From Hyperoodon ampullatus (Eukaryota > Chordata > Mammalia > Artiodactyla > Ziphiidae), in the NCBI GenBank assembly GCA_949752795.1, contig OX457068.1, positions 55,084,516 through 55,148,515 on the forward strand: 64,000 nucleotides of DNA, read 5' to 3'. A program made the position numbers and the translations under genes. The notes below the pieces were generated by a model, which searched no databases, was not told the DNA's origin, and was given only the letters and a program-made list of their open reading frames with translations. The stretch's first letter is position 1. Every line of letters starts with the position of its first letter. This document shows positions 46,646-57,944 of the stretch, in pieces.

Positions 46646-49140
46646 TACTGTTCGAAATAGAAAATATGAACAGACCAATCAAAAGCACTGAAATAGAAAA
46701 CGTGATTAAAAATCTTCCAACAAACAGAAGCCCAGGACCAGATGGCTTCAGAGGTGAATTCTATCAAACATTTAGAGAAGAGCTAACACCTATCATTCTC
46801 AAAATCTTCCAAAATATAGCAGAGGGAGGAACACTCCCAAACTCATTCTACGAGGCTACCATCACCCTGATAACAAAACCAGACAAAGATGTCACAAAGA
46901 AAGAAAATTACAGGCCAATATCACTGATGAACATAGATGAAAAAAATCCTCAACAAAATACTAGCAAACAGAATCCAACAGCACATTAAAAGGATCATAC
47001 ACCATGATCAAGTTGGGTTTATTCCAGGAATACAAGGATTCTTCAATATACACAAATCAATCAATGTGATACACCATATTAACAATTGAAGGAGAAAAAA
47101 CATATGATCATCTCAATAGATGCACAGTAAGCTTTTGACAAAATTCAACACCCATTTATGATAAAAACCCTGCAGAAAGTAGGCATAGAGGGAACTTTCC
47201 TCAACATAATAAAGGTCATATATGACAAACCCACAGCCAACATTGTCCTCAGTGGTGAAAAACTGAAAGCATTTCCACTAAGATCAGGAACAAGACAAGG
47301 TTGCCCACTCTCAACACTCTTATTCAACATAATTTTGGAACTTTTAGCCAGATCAATCAGAGAAGAAAAGGAAATAAAAGGAATCCAAAATGGAAAAGAA
47401 GAAGTAAAGCTGTCACTGTTTGCACATGACATGATGCTATACATAAAGAGTCCTAAAGATGCTATCAGAAAACTACTAGAGCTCATCAATGAATATGGTA
47501 AAGTAGCAGGATACAAAATTAATGCACAGAAATATCTGGCATTCCTATACACTAATGATGAAAAATCTAAAAGTGAAATTAAGAAAACACTCCCATTTAC
47601 CATTGCAACAAAAAGAATAAAATATCTAGCAATAAACCGACCTAAGGAGATAAAAGACCTGTATGCAGAAAAATATAAGACATTGATGAAAGAAATTAAA
47701 GATGATACAAACAGATGGAGAGATATACCATGTTCTTGGATTGGAAGATAAACATTGTGAAAATGACTCTACTACCCAAAGCAATCTACAGATTCAAAAC
47801 AATGCATATCAAACTACCACTGGCATTTTTCACAGAACTAGAAAAAAAAATCACAACTTGTATGGAAACACAAAAGACCCCGAATAGCCAAAGCAATCTT
47901 GAGAATGAAAAATGGAGCTGGAGGAATCAGGCTCGCTGACTTCAGACTATACTCCAAAGCTACAGTAATCAAGACAGTATGGTACTGGCACAAAAACAGA
48001 AAGATAGATCGGAACAGGATAGAAAGCCCAGAGATAAACCCACACACATATGGTCACCTTATCTTTGACAGTGGAGGCAAGGATATAGAGTAGAGAAAAG
48101 ACAGCCTTTTCAATAAGTGGTGCTGGGAAAACTGGACAGGTACATGTAAAAGTATGAAATTAGAACACTCCCTAACACCATACACAAAAATAAGCTCAAA
48201 ATGGATTAAAGACCTAAATGTAAGGCCAGACACTATCAAACTCTTAGAGGAAAATATAGGCAGAACACTCTATGACATAAATTACAGAAAGATCCTTTAT
48301 GACCCACATCCTAGAGAAATGGAAAAAAAACAAAAATAAACAAATGGGACCTAATGAAACCTAAAAGCTTTTGCACAGCAAAGGAAACCATAAACAAGAC
48401 CAAAAGACAACCTTCAGAAAGGGAGAAAATATTTGCAAATGAAGCAACTGACAAAGGATTAATCTCCAAAATTTACAATCAGCACATGCAGCTCAATAAC
48501 AAAAAAAAACAAACAACCCAATCAAAAAATGGGCAGCAGACCTAAATAGACATTTCTCCAAAGAAGATATACAGATTGCCAACAAACACATGAAAGAATG
48601 CTCAACATCTTTAGTCATTAGAGAAATGCAAATCAAGACTACAGTGAGATATCATCTCACACATGTCAGAATGGCCATCATCAAAAAATCTTGAAACAAT
48701 AAATGCTGGAGAGGGTGTGGAGAAAAGGGAACACTCTTGCACTGCTGGTGGGAATGTGAATTGGTACAGCCACTATGGAGAACGGTATGGAGGTTCCTTA
48801 AAAAACTACAAATAGAACTACCATACAACCCAGCAGTCCCCCTACTGGGCATATACCCTGAGGAAACCATAATTCAAAAAGACTCATTTACCAAAATGTT
48901 CATTGCAGCTCTATTACAATAGCCAGGAGATGGAAGCAACCTAAGTGTCCATCATCAGATGAATGGATAAAGAAGATGTGGCACATATATACAATGGAAT
49001 ATTACTCAGCCATAAAAAGAAACGAAATCGAGTTATTTGTAGTGAGGTGGATGGACCTAGAGTCTGTCATACAGAGTGAAGTAAGTCAGAAAGTGTAAAA
49101 CAAATGTCATATACTAACACATATATATGGAATTTAAGAA
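46646..49140 (+). pseudogene. L1 ORF2 pseudogene, RT to C terminus
   Basis: The blocks are 46642-46989 ([36 protein letters not shown] with a frameshift), 47158-47751, 48154-48339 ([14 protein letters not shown]) and 48737-48922. In the RT block [15 protein letters not shown] is present, but the catalytic FADD motif reads FAHD: the first aspartate is histidine. That change alone would be expected to abolish polymerisation. Several frame breaks follow. Confidence 0.9.
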
Positions 49141-49574
49141 AAAAAAGTCATGAAGAACCTAGGGGTAAGACGGGAATAAAGACACAGAAGTACTAGAGAA
49201 TGGGCTTGAGGATATCGGGAAGGTTAAGGGTAAGCTGCGACATAGTGAAAGAGTTTCATGGACATATATACACTACCAAACGTAAAATAGATAGCTAGTG
49301 GGAAGCAGCTGCATAGCACAGGGAGATCAGCTCTGTGCTTTGTGACCACCTAGAGGGTAGGATAGGGAGAATGGGAGGGAGGGAGATGCAAGAGGGAAGA
49401 GATATGGGAACATATGTATATGTATAACTGATTCACTTTGTTATAAAGCAGAAACTAACACATCATTGTAAAGCAATTATACTCCAATAAAGATGTTAAA
49501 AAATAAAAAAAAAACAATAAAAAAACTGCTCTAGAAACAAAAAGACATATATAGATACACATATAGACATAAGA

Positions 49575-49575
49575 C

Positions 49576-49615
<40 letters not shown>

Positions 49616-49617
49616 AT
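49575..49617. repeat. (TA)n(TG)n compound microsatellite
   Basis: TA repeats pass into about twelve TG units. Confidence 0.93.
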
Positions 49618-49691
49618 GTATATATACCTTCTTTATGTATATAAAAAAAGGTCTTTCACATTAACACTCGTCAAAAGAAACCTGGAGTGTT

Positions 49692-49902
49692 TTTTTTTTT
49701 TTTCTTTTTTTTGCCATATGTGGACCTCTCACTCTTGTGGCCTCTCCCATTGCAGAGCACAGGCTTCGGGAATGCAGGCTTAGCAGTCATGGCTCACAGG
49801 CCCAACAACTCTGCAGCATGTTGGATCCTCCCAGACCGGGGCATGTACCCGTGTCCCCTGCATTGGCAGGTGGACTCTCAACCCCTGCGCCACCAGAGAA
49901 AC
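49692..49902 (-). mobile_element. CHR-family SINE, antisense, with TSD
   Basis: The T-rich tail at the left is followed by the antisense SINE body ending 'ccaccagagaaacc'. TSD 'cctggagtgtt' is present at 49681-49691 and 49903-49913. Moderate divergence: several box positions are altered ('gcgcaggggtt'). Confidence 0.93.
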
Positions 49903-49984
49903 CCTGGAGTGTTCATTTTTATATCACACAAAGTATATTTCAAAGCAATAATGTTACCGAGAGAAGCATAATGAGAAATGAGTT

Positions 49985-52900
49985 GATCAACAGGACATAA
50001 ACCAAATTTGATTATTTGAGACTATCAATAAAATGGATAACATTCTAGTTTTATTAGGAATAAGAACAAGATGGGGCAGGGAGACACAAATTACCAATAT
50101 CAGGAGTAAGAGAGGTAACATCAGTATACATTCTACAGATAGTTAAAGGATAATAAAGATATATTGTAAACAACTTCATGCCTGTAAACTAGACAACTCA
50201 GATTAAGTGGAAAATTTCGTTGAATAAAAAGAACTACCAAAATTGTTCTCTATAGCTAATAAATTAAATAATCTTATTTATAATAAAAATATTAATTTTG
50301 TAGTTTGAAACTTTCCAACAAAGAAAACTACAGGCCCAGATAACCACTTTGGTAAATTCTACAAAATATTTAAGAAAGAATTAATGCTAATTTTACACAA
50401 CTCATGTAAAAAATTGAGGGTGTCTCCTGCTCAGCAAGACTAGCATTACTTTGATGCTAAAACGAGACAAAGACTGACAAAATAGAAAACTACAAATAAA
50501 TATCTCTCAATGTAAATATTCAAGATAAAGTTTTCGCAATTCCTATAATATATGAAATGAGAATGAAAATATACCATGATCAAGTGTATTTTATCTCATG
50601 TATTGATGGTTGGTTTAATATTTGAAAATAAATCATTTAATTCACAAAATTAAGAAACTAAAAAAGTAAACTCATATAAGCATCTAAGTAGACACACCTG
50701 AAAATTTTCAACATCTATTCTTGATAAAGACTGTGAGAGGGCTTCCCTGTGGCACAGTGGTTGAGAGTCCACCTGCTGATGCAGGGGACAGGGGTTCATG
50801 CTGCGAAGTGGCTAGGCCCATGAACCATGGCCGCTAGGCCTGTGCGTCCGGAGCCTGTGCTCCACAACGGGAGAGGCCACAACAGTGAGAGGCCCACGTA
50901 CTGAAAAAAAAAAAAAAAAAAAAAAAGACAGTGAGAAAACTAGGAATCGAAGGAAACTTCCTCAACTTAATAAAAGGTATCTATGAAAAATTGCATACTT
51001 AACAGTAAAAGACTAAACACTTTTCTCTTAGGATAAAAAACAAAATAGGGATGCCACCTCTCAGAATTTCTATTCCACATTGTACCGGAAGTTCTAGCCA
51101 GTACAACAACACAAGTAAAAGAAATAAATGCACCTAATTAAAAAGAAAAAAATGTTAAACCTTTTTTTTTATTTGCAGATAAAATATAAATATGTAAAAA
51201 GTCTGATAAGATCTACAAAATGTTACTAAAGCAAATATGTATATTTAATAAGGTTGCCACGCAGAAGAATCATGTCCAAGAAACAATTTTACTTTTACAT
51301 ACTGGCAACAAATATTGAGAAATTTAAAATTTAAATTATCATTTACTATATTTCCAAAAAATGTAAAATACTTAGGGTTAAATGTGGCAAGAGATCTATA
51401 ACACCTGTATGCTAAAAACTAAAAAATCCTGAGTAAAATTAAAGAACACATAGACAAAAGGAGAGATGCTTTGCCGATAAGTCAGAAAACTTCCCACAAA
51501 TTAGTGTATAGATTTAATACAATCCAAATAAAAATTCCAGAATTGCTGTAATAATTGACAAGCAAAACCTAAAATTTCATAGAAATGCAAAAGCCCTAGA
51601 ATACCCAAAACAACTTTCAAAAAGAAGAGTAAATTTAAAGGACAAAAACTACCTGAATTCAAGGCTTATTATAAATCTACAATTATCAAGATAATGTGGT
51701 CTTGATGAAGAGATAGACACATAGATTTAATGATCAAAAGAGAGTCTGGAAGTAGACCTACACATATATGGAGAACTGATTTTCATACAAGGCACGAAGG
51801 CAATTCAGTGGACAACAGATAGCTCTTTCAACAAATGGTGCTAGAAAAATTGGATATTACTTACAAAGAAATGAATGTTGATTCTTATCTTATACCATAT
51901 ATAAAAGCTAACTCAAAATTAATCATAGAGTTAAAAAAAATACCTGAAAAGTATGAAACATTTACAACATAGAGCTCCTTTGTGATCTGAGATTAGGCAA
52001 ACAGTTAGATTCATTACAAAAGAACAGAATATAAAAGACAAATTGGTAAATTGGAACTGATCAAAATTAGGAACCTAGGCTCCTTGATACATACTGCTAT
52101 GAGAATTAAAACACAAGCTTAAATTTCTGTTGGCAGAAAATAATTGCAAGACATATCTCTAGTACAAGACTTTTATTTAAAATACGAAAAATAACTCTTG
52201 GAATTCAATAATAAGAATGGAAACAATCAAGTAAAAATATGGACAAATGATTTGAACACAAACTTCACCAAAGAAGATGCACAGATGACAAATGAGTATA
52301 GGAAAAAAAAATGCTTAATACCATTTGCCATTAGGAAAATGCAATTTAAAACCACAAAGAGAAACCTCTATACACCTGTATTAGAATGTCTAAAATTAGG
52401 AAGAGGTTGATCATGTGATAGAAGTGAACTCTCATACACTGCTTGTGAGGATATAGAACAGTACAACTATTTGGGAAATTGTTTGGCAGTTTTCAAAAGA
52501 GTTAAACATTCATCTACCATATGACCAAGACATCCCACTCCCAGGTATCTACCCACGAGAAGTGGTGAAATCATATGTCCACACAGGGACTTGCGCATGA
52601 ATATTCATATCATCTTTATTTGTAACAAACCAAAAACTTAAGCAATCCATATGTTCCTCAAAAGGTGAATGGTGAAACAAATTGTGGTATCTCTACACAA
52701 TGGTATACCACTTGGGAATAAAAAAAGATGAGGTATTGATGCAGGCAACAGCATCAATGGATCTCAAAGTAATTGTGCTGAATGAAAGAAGCCAAATAAT
52801 AAAGAATACTTACTGTAGTATTGCACTTAGATAAGATTTCAGAAAATGCAAACTAATCTACAATGAGGTAAAGCAGATCGATTCTTACTTGAGGAATAGA

Positions 52901-53080
52901 TGAACCCAGTGAGGCAGGAAAAAGGAATTACATATGAGCACAAGAAAATTTGAGGGAGTGATATATCTTGATTGTGGTGATAATTTTGCTTTTGGATACA
53001 TATTTTAAACCATCAAATAGTACATTTTAAATATGTGCAGCTTGTTGTATGCAAATAATAACTCTATAGAGTTGTTTAAA
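49985..53080 (+). mobile_element. Ancient L1M (ORF2 to 3' end), sense, split by a SINE
   Basis: Collinear old L1: linker region ('agacacaaattaccaatat'), RT region ('gatgccacctctcagaattt', 'gttctagccagtacaacaa', 'ttatttgcagataaaatata'), then the C-terminal region with a surviving 70-codon open block at 52198-52410 (WTNDLNTNFTKEDAQMTNEY). The decayed 3' UTR ends at 'ttgtatgcaaataataactc' near 53078. A CHR SINE interrupts it at 50739-50923. It has many indels and no coding function. Confidence 0.85.
50739..50923 (+). mobile_element. CHR-family SINE with internal deletion
   Basis: It begins 'gggcttccctgtggcacag' and ends with the typical 3' half and an A-tail. The segment usually lying between the B box and 'gagcggctgggcc' (the 'cccggtccgggaagatccca' region) is missing: 'ggttcatgctgcgaagtgg' joins directly. 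TSD 'aaagactgtgaga' (50726-50738) and 'aaagacagtgaga' (50924-50936) differ at one position. The host is the ancient L1M at 49985-53080. Confidence 0.92.
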
Positions 53081-53084
53081 AAAA

Positions 53085-53219
53085 GTGGCTACTTCTTAAA
53101 TCATTTGAAAATTTAGTGTTATCTCTTACTTAAATCAGAAAAAAGATAGATGATATTTAAAAAGAAATAACAATAGGCATATCTAACTAAAGTCCCCCCA
53201 AATGTTGTTTACTTTTACA
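53085..53219. other. No recognised feature
   Basis: Short AT-rich spacer between ancient elements. Confidence 0.4.
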
Positions 53220-53440
53220 TAAGAAATAATTATATGTTAATTATTATGCAGGTCATCTTATAAGGTACGAAATATTGTCACATGAATCAAATTACTCTTA
53301 TGAAAGATGGACTATTATTTTCATCATACTTATTTTTATACATGAGGAAACTGAAATATGGAGTGATTAAGAAACTGACTCAAGGTCAATTAGCTGGTAA
53401 GTGATAAATCTCGTATTGAAACATGATAGTTGGACTTTAG
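53220..53440 (-). mobile_element. MIR SINE fragment, antisense
   Basis: 'acatgaggaaactgaaatat', 'gattaagaaactgactcaag' and 'gtcaattagctggtaagtga' are the antisense of the MIR core. Confidence 0.72.
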
Positions 53441-53499
53441 AGTACTTTTATATAGCCATTAAAATATATAGCCTGTGTTACAGCAGAAAATGGAATCCT

Positions 53500-53690
53500 G
53501 CAGTGTGTTCAAACATACACATATGTCAATTTGAGAATATCCCAAGAATATGAACATATTTTACAAATTAAAAATATACTAATGGAATTCACTACTTAGC
53601 AGATCAAAGGAAAAAATCCTATATAATCATCTGAAATTATAAAAACATTTGATATTATTCAACAACCTTTCATGATTGAAAAAATAATCT
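53500..53690 (+). mobile_element. Ancient L1M ORF2 fragment
   Basis: Decayed RT-region text: 'agatcaaaggaaaaaatcc', 'tatataatcatctgaaatta', 'aaaacatttgatattattca' correspond to the region around the ORF2 'SIDAEKAFDKIQ' segment. Confidence 0.55.
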
Positions 53691-53789
53691 ATGATCTTTT
53701 AACAAACTCTTTCCTCATGAAGAGTATCTCCAATTTTTTTTTTAATATTAAACTTAAGGGTGAAAAATAGGGGAAAAGTGGCAGAGCTG

Positions 53790-53916
53790 GGTGGTGATGG
53801 TGGGTTGAATTGGGAGATTGGGATTGACATATATACACCAATATATATAAAATAGATAACTAATAAGAACCTGCTGTATAAAAAAATACATAAAATAAAA
53901 TTCAAAAAGAGAATTC
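53790..53916 (+). mobile_element. L1 3'-UTR fragment of the second lineage
   Basis: 'ttgaattgggagattgggat', 'tgacatatatacaccaatat', 'agaacctgctgtataaaaaa' matches, in sense, the 3' UTR type carried antisense by the L1 at 31374-37309. Severely 5'-truncated. TSD unreadable. Confidence 0.8.
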
Positions 53917-54217
53917 ATCAGGACTGCTTGTTTCTGGTTAAAGACCTAAATGTAAGTCCAGAACCTATAAAACTCTTAGAGGAAAACATAGGCTGAACAC
54001 TCCATGACATAAATCACAGCAAGATCCTTTTTGACACACCTCCTAGAGAAATGGAAATAAAAACACAAATAAACAAATGGGACTTACTGAAACATAAAAG
54101 CTTTTACACAGCAAAGGAAACCATAAATAAGATGAGAAGACAACCCTCAGAATGGGAGAAAATATTTGCAAATGAAGCAACTGACAATGATTAATCTCAA
54201 AAATATACAAGCAGCTC

Positions 54218-54726
54218 ATGCAGCTCAATATCAAAAAAACAAACAATCTAATCCAAAAATGGGCAGAAGACCTCAGTAGACATTTCTCCAAAGAAGACAT
54301 ACAGATTGCCAACAAACACATGAAAAGTTGCTCAACATCACTAATCATTAGAGAAATGCAAATCGAAACTACAATGAGGTATCACTGCACACCTGTTAGG
54401 ATGGGCATCATCAGAAAATCTACAAACAACAAATGCTGGAGAGGGTTGGAGAAAAGGGAACACTCTTGCACTATTGGTGAGAATGTAAAATGATACAGCC
54501 ACTATGGAGAACAGTATGGAGGTTCCTTAAAAAACTAAAAATAGAATTACCATATGACCCAGCAATCCCACTACTGGGCATATACCCAGAGAAAACCATA
54601 ATTCAGAAAGACACATGCACCCCAATGTTCATTGCAGCACTATTTACAAAAGCCAGGACATGGAAACAACCTAAGTGTCCATTGACAGATGAATGGATAA
54701 AGAAGATGGGCATATATATACAATAG
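54218..54726 (+). pseudogene. L1 ORF2 C-terminal pseudogene fragments
   Basis: Two overlapping blocks in different frames (54218-54493 and 54490-54726) carry [35 protein letters not shown] (frameshift in the cysteine motif) and [20 protein letters not shown]. No catalytic domains are present. Confidence 0.88.
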
Positions 54727-55243
54727 AATATTACTCAGCCATAAAAGAAACAAAATTGAGTTATTTGTAGTGAGGTGAATAGAGGTAGAGTCTGTCATAC
54801 AGAATGAAATAAGTCAGCAAGAGAAAAACAAATACCATATGCTAACACATATATATGGAATCTAAAAAAATAATAATAAAAATTAAAAAATGATTCTGAA
54901 GAACCTAGGGGCAGGACAGGAATAAAGCCACAGATGTAGAGAATGGACTTGAGGACCCAGGAATGGGGAAGGGTAAGCTGGGATGAAGTGAGAGAGTGGC
55001 ATTGACATATGTACACTACCAAATTTTAGATAGATAGCTAGTGGGAAGCAGCCGTTTAGCACAGGGAAATCAGCTCTGTGCTTTGTGTCCAACTAGAGGC
55101 GTGGGATATGGAGGGTGGGAGGGCGATGCAAAAGGGAGGAGATATGAGGATATAAGTACACATATAGCTGATTCACTTTGTTATACACCAGAAACCAACA
55201 CACCATTGTAAAGCAATTATACTCCAATAAAGATGTTAATAAA

Positions 55244-55399
55244 GAATTTGTTCCAGAAGAAATAACATAACTGCTATTGGCAAAATTATAAAATTTGTTT
55301 AGAAAATAATACAGAATTATATAGGGGAGGTCATTAATAAATTTCTGTATAGCATTTAATAAATGAAGCAATAAATAATAAATAAATCTGAAAATATAA
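55244..55399 (+). other. Candidate 3'-transduced segment
   Basis: 156 bp between the L1 3' end and the right TSD. It is not L1 sequence, AT-rich, with AATAAA-like motifs near its end. Its source locus should lie downstream of a parental L1 elsewhere in the genome. Confidence 0.6.
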
Positions 55400-55412
55400 G
55401 ACTGCTTGTTTC

Positions 55413-55795
55413 AAACTCAATATATAAAAATCAATGTCATTTATATATACCAGCAATTAGAAAATATTATTTTAAATTGATGGCTTTTAAAATAAAAATT
55501 ATCTATGATAACAATGATTAAACTTATCTGAAAATATGTCAGAACTTCATAGAGAAAATTATAAAGCTTTATTGAAGAAAACATATATTGTAAGGTTGAA
55601 TTTCCCCCATAACTATGCATTGATAGACTTCCAAAAGAAATCCAACAAGATTGTAAATTTATCATAAAATTCGTGTGGTAAAACTAAGGGCCTTGAATAC
55701 ACAAGACAATTTTGAAGAACAAGGCTGATACCAGATATCAACACTTAAAATAATATACCCAATTTCATTACATCTAAATATATATACTATGACTG
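55413..55795 (+). mobile_element. Ancient L1M ORF2 fragment
   Basis: 'ctcaatatataaaaatcaat', 'atatataccagcaattagaa', 'gccttgaatacacaagacaa' and 'ttttgaagaacaaggctga' follow the old L1 ORF2 order downstream of the RT. It may be the continuation of the fragment at 53500-53690. Confidence 0.6.
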
Positions 55796-55879
55796 TCAAT
55801 TAAACTATATACCTAAATGTTTACTAATATCAAACGTGCATAAACAGTTACTTTTATACTTACTAAAAGAACTCTTAGG

Positions 55880-56088
55880 GGCTTCCCTGGTGGCGCAGTG
55901 GTTGAGAGTCCGCTTGCCGATGCAGGGGACACAGGTTCGTGCCCCGGTCTGGGAAGATCCCACATGCCACCGAGCGGCTAGGTCCATGAGCCATGGCCGC
56001 TGAGCCTGCGCGTCCGGAGCCTGTGCTCCGCAATGGGAGAGGCCACAACAGTGAGAGGCCCGCATACCACAAAAAAAAAAAAAAAAAA
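55880..56088 (+). mobile_element. CHR-family SINE with perfect TSD, little diverged
   Basis: An almost complete SINE with A box 'tggcgcagtgg' and B-box region 'ggttcgtgccc', diagnostic 3' half and a pure A-tail. The TSD 'aaaagaactcttagg' is identical at 55865-55879 and 56089-56103. Retained CpGs and the exact 15-bp TSD make it the youngest-looking SINE here. Confidence 0.96.
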
Positions 56089-56103
56089 AAAAGAACTCTT
56101 AGG

Positions 56104-56165
56104 CTTACATGTACATGTGTATGTGTGTATGTATATACATATATATATATACACACATACAAACA
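56104..56165. repeat. Mixed TG/TA/CA microsatellite
   Basis: Imperfect alternating purine-pyrimidine repeats (tgtgtatgtgtg, tatatatata, cacacata) just right of the SINE TSD. Confidence 0.85.
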
Positions 56166-56169
56166 TATA

Positions 56170-57540
56170 CCTGTGCGTACATATAAAGAAAATTATAAGT
56201 GCAATAAACTGACTAAGATATTATGGAAATATTTTCTCATTCAGAGTCTGAATCTTCTGAATTATTTTTCCACTCAGAGTTATCAATGTTTATGTTTTTT
56301 CTTATATTACCATTCTTTGTATCATTAAAAGTGCTGGTGATTCTCATTTCCTTAAAAAGTGCTTCATTATTATCTCCAGAATTTTCATCCAAGCTGCAGA
56401 TACCTATTCTTTAAGTTTTAATGCTGGCACTTTGTTGATGCTACCAAAAGTTATCAATAAAACATTTCAGGCAACTTTTAGGGCACATACTTTTTCCTTG
56501 AATAATTCTTGAATGATTTGTTGACTGAAACATTGAGGAATTATGATTATCCTTTCATGCCACCAGGAATAACAATTAAATTAATGCATAAGTAGGCACA
56601 TAGCAAATTTCCCATCACAGATGTCCTCTGGCTTAGACTGATTGTAAGATGTCATCATTTTTAAGGTGTGTCTTAATTGTAGAGATGTTAAAATATGAAA
56701 AATATGTATATTATGAGTTTTGAAATATGGTACTGTAGAAAAAATTTAATTCTCATTAATCAGAGAATGGATATGGGCTATTCAATAAATGAGACATGTT
56801 CATGTGTCGTTATTGAATCATGATTAGTAATAAAAAATTAAATTAAAAACCTGGAAACAACAAAAAGACCCAATATCAGCATGATGGATAAGTAAATTGT
56901 TGGCCATTTCTAAATAAAATAATTTACAGAGGTGAAACCAAATGAACTCTAGGTATATTTTTCAACATAGATGAATCACAGAAACAAAAGCAAAACAGAT
57001 AAATAAATTATGTAAATTAAAAGGACAGAATAAACTGTTAAAATGAATTGAATACAGCTATATATGAAACATGGTTAAATCTCAAACATATAACACTGAG
57101 AGAAAAATTATGTAAAATATTTTGAAATATATACATATATTAATAAATTATGATAACACAATTATAAAATTTAAAAAAAGACAATGCCATAAATCGCACA
57201 TAGTACTTAAAGTTCTATATAATGGTATAGAAAATGAGGGCATGATAGAAAGGAAGGAGGAAGAGATTTCAGGCAAAGGGAATAGAAAGAGAGAGAAAGG
57301 CCACCTGTACAAGGAAAAGAGGGAACTATGGTGATCCTCTGAGGGAGATAGATTAATTTTATGCAGGTATGGAGATAAGAAGAAATATTGCCATATCCAT
57401 GTAACTAAATACTTGAATTTCCAACACCAATGTTTTGCATGATCTCTTTTCCAATGGCTTAACTGATTCCAAGGAATATATGACCAATATTTGGATGGAA
57501 AACAACATTGGTGCATTTTTTATGGCATTTTCTTATTTCA
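56170..57540. other. No recognised gene or repeat
   Basis: AT-rich non-coding sequence. Purine-rich 57240-57330 gives overlapping open frames (70 codons plus, 122 codons minus at 57148-57516) driven by composition. No domain recognised. Confidence 0.4.
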
Positions 57541-57942
57541 TAAAAGTTGAATAATTTTATTTCAAGTCCCACATTGAAGATATAATTGTGCTGGGCATTG
57601 TGATTTAATCTTGGTATAACAGAATCTTGTTTAGCCATTTATCTCAATAATATGTATTTATCTCAATAATATCTCATTTATCTCAATAATACCCCAAATT
57701 CTCAAGTTGAATGTCTTAAGTTGAGTAGTCCCTTTCATCCTCATTATTGTGTTTATATGCCCGTGTAGCAAAGAAGTAGATCCTAAAGATTTTGTTCATT
57801 CATCCTTGAAGGTTGAATTAATATTAGTTCCTTTAAAGAACAGAGAGCAAGAAGAATTCCAGCAATAGCAGCCTGTTTGGCTCTTTCAAGACTTTCTTCT
57901 GTTGAAGCAGAACTTGCAAGGACTGAGTTAAATGTCTGCATT
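57540..57942 (-). other. Possible terminal exon or coding remnant (hypothesis)
   Basis: On the minus strand, 'atacttttttaatgcag' (ending at 57936) reads as a splice acceptor. It is followed by 50 open codons, 57935 down to a TAG at 57783-57785, starting TFNSVLASSASTEESLERAK and continuing QAAIAGILLALCSLK. The peptide is not low-complexity and alternates polar and hydrophobic residues as real protein does. A polyadenylation signal AATAAA lies about 220 bp beyond the stop, near 57557-57562. I do not recognise the protein, and no upstream exon could be confirmed. It may be an exon of an unseen gene, a pseudogene piece, or chance. Confidence 0.25.
57637..57692. repeat. Three-copy 19-20 bp tandem repeat
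   Basis: The unit 'atttatctcaataata' recurs three times with 2-4 bp spacers that differ between copies. Confidence 0.88.
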
Positions 57943-57944
57943 AA

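Larger units (their letters stand above)
46376..49512 (+). mobile_element. L1 with 5' inversion (twin priming), inserted at an L1M 3' end
   Basis: 46376-46645 is L1 ORF2 sequence in antisense. From 46646 the element continues in sense through ORF2 and 3' UTR to an A-rich tail at about 49498-49512. The two arms are neighbours in the source L1 (the antisense arm ends where the sense arm begins, around 'gaagaaatagaaaatatgaa'), so almost nothing was lost at the inversion. The left flank 'aaaatggctcta' and right flank 'aaaactgctcta' look like a diverged TSD in the host L1M 3' end. Confidence 0.9.
53935..55399 (+). mobile_element. 5'-truncated L1 with probable 3' transduction
   Basis: It starts in the ORF2 C-terminal part ('aagacctaaatgtaagtcca') and runs through ORF2 and 3' UTR to 'ctccaataaagatgttaata' at about 55243. 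There is no A-tail there. A further 156 bp of unrelated sequence follows, ending A/T-rich ('aataaataataaataaatc'). Direct repeats 'gactgcttgtttc' at 53922-53934 and 55400-55412 match exactly (13 bp) and enclose L1 plus the extra segment. This is the pattern expected if the source L1 transcript read past its own polyadenylation site. Confidence 0.78.

Noticed and set aside
57148..57516. 122-codon minus-strand gene
   Set aside because: Driven by a purine-rich stretch on the plus strand; no domain or motif.
57637..57692. CRISPR array
   Set aside because: Only three short units with 2-4 bp spacers, in a mammalian genome; a plain tandem repeat.
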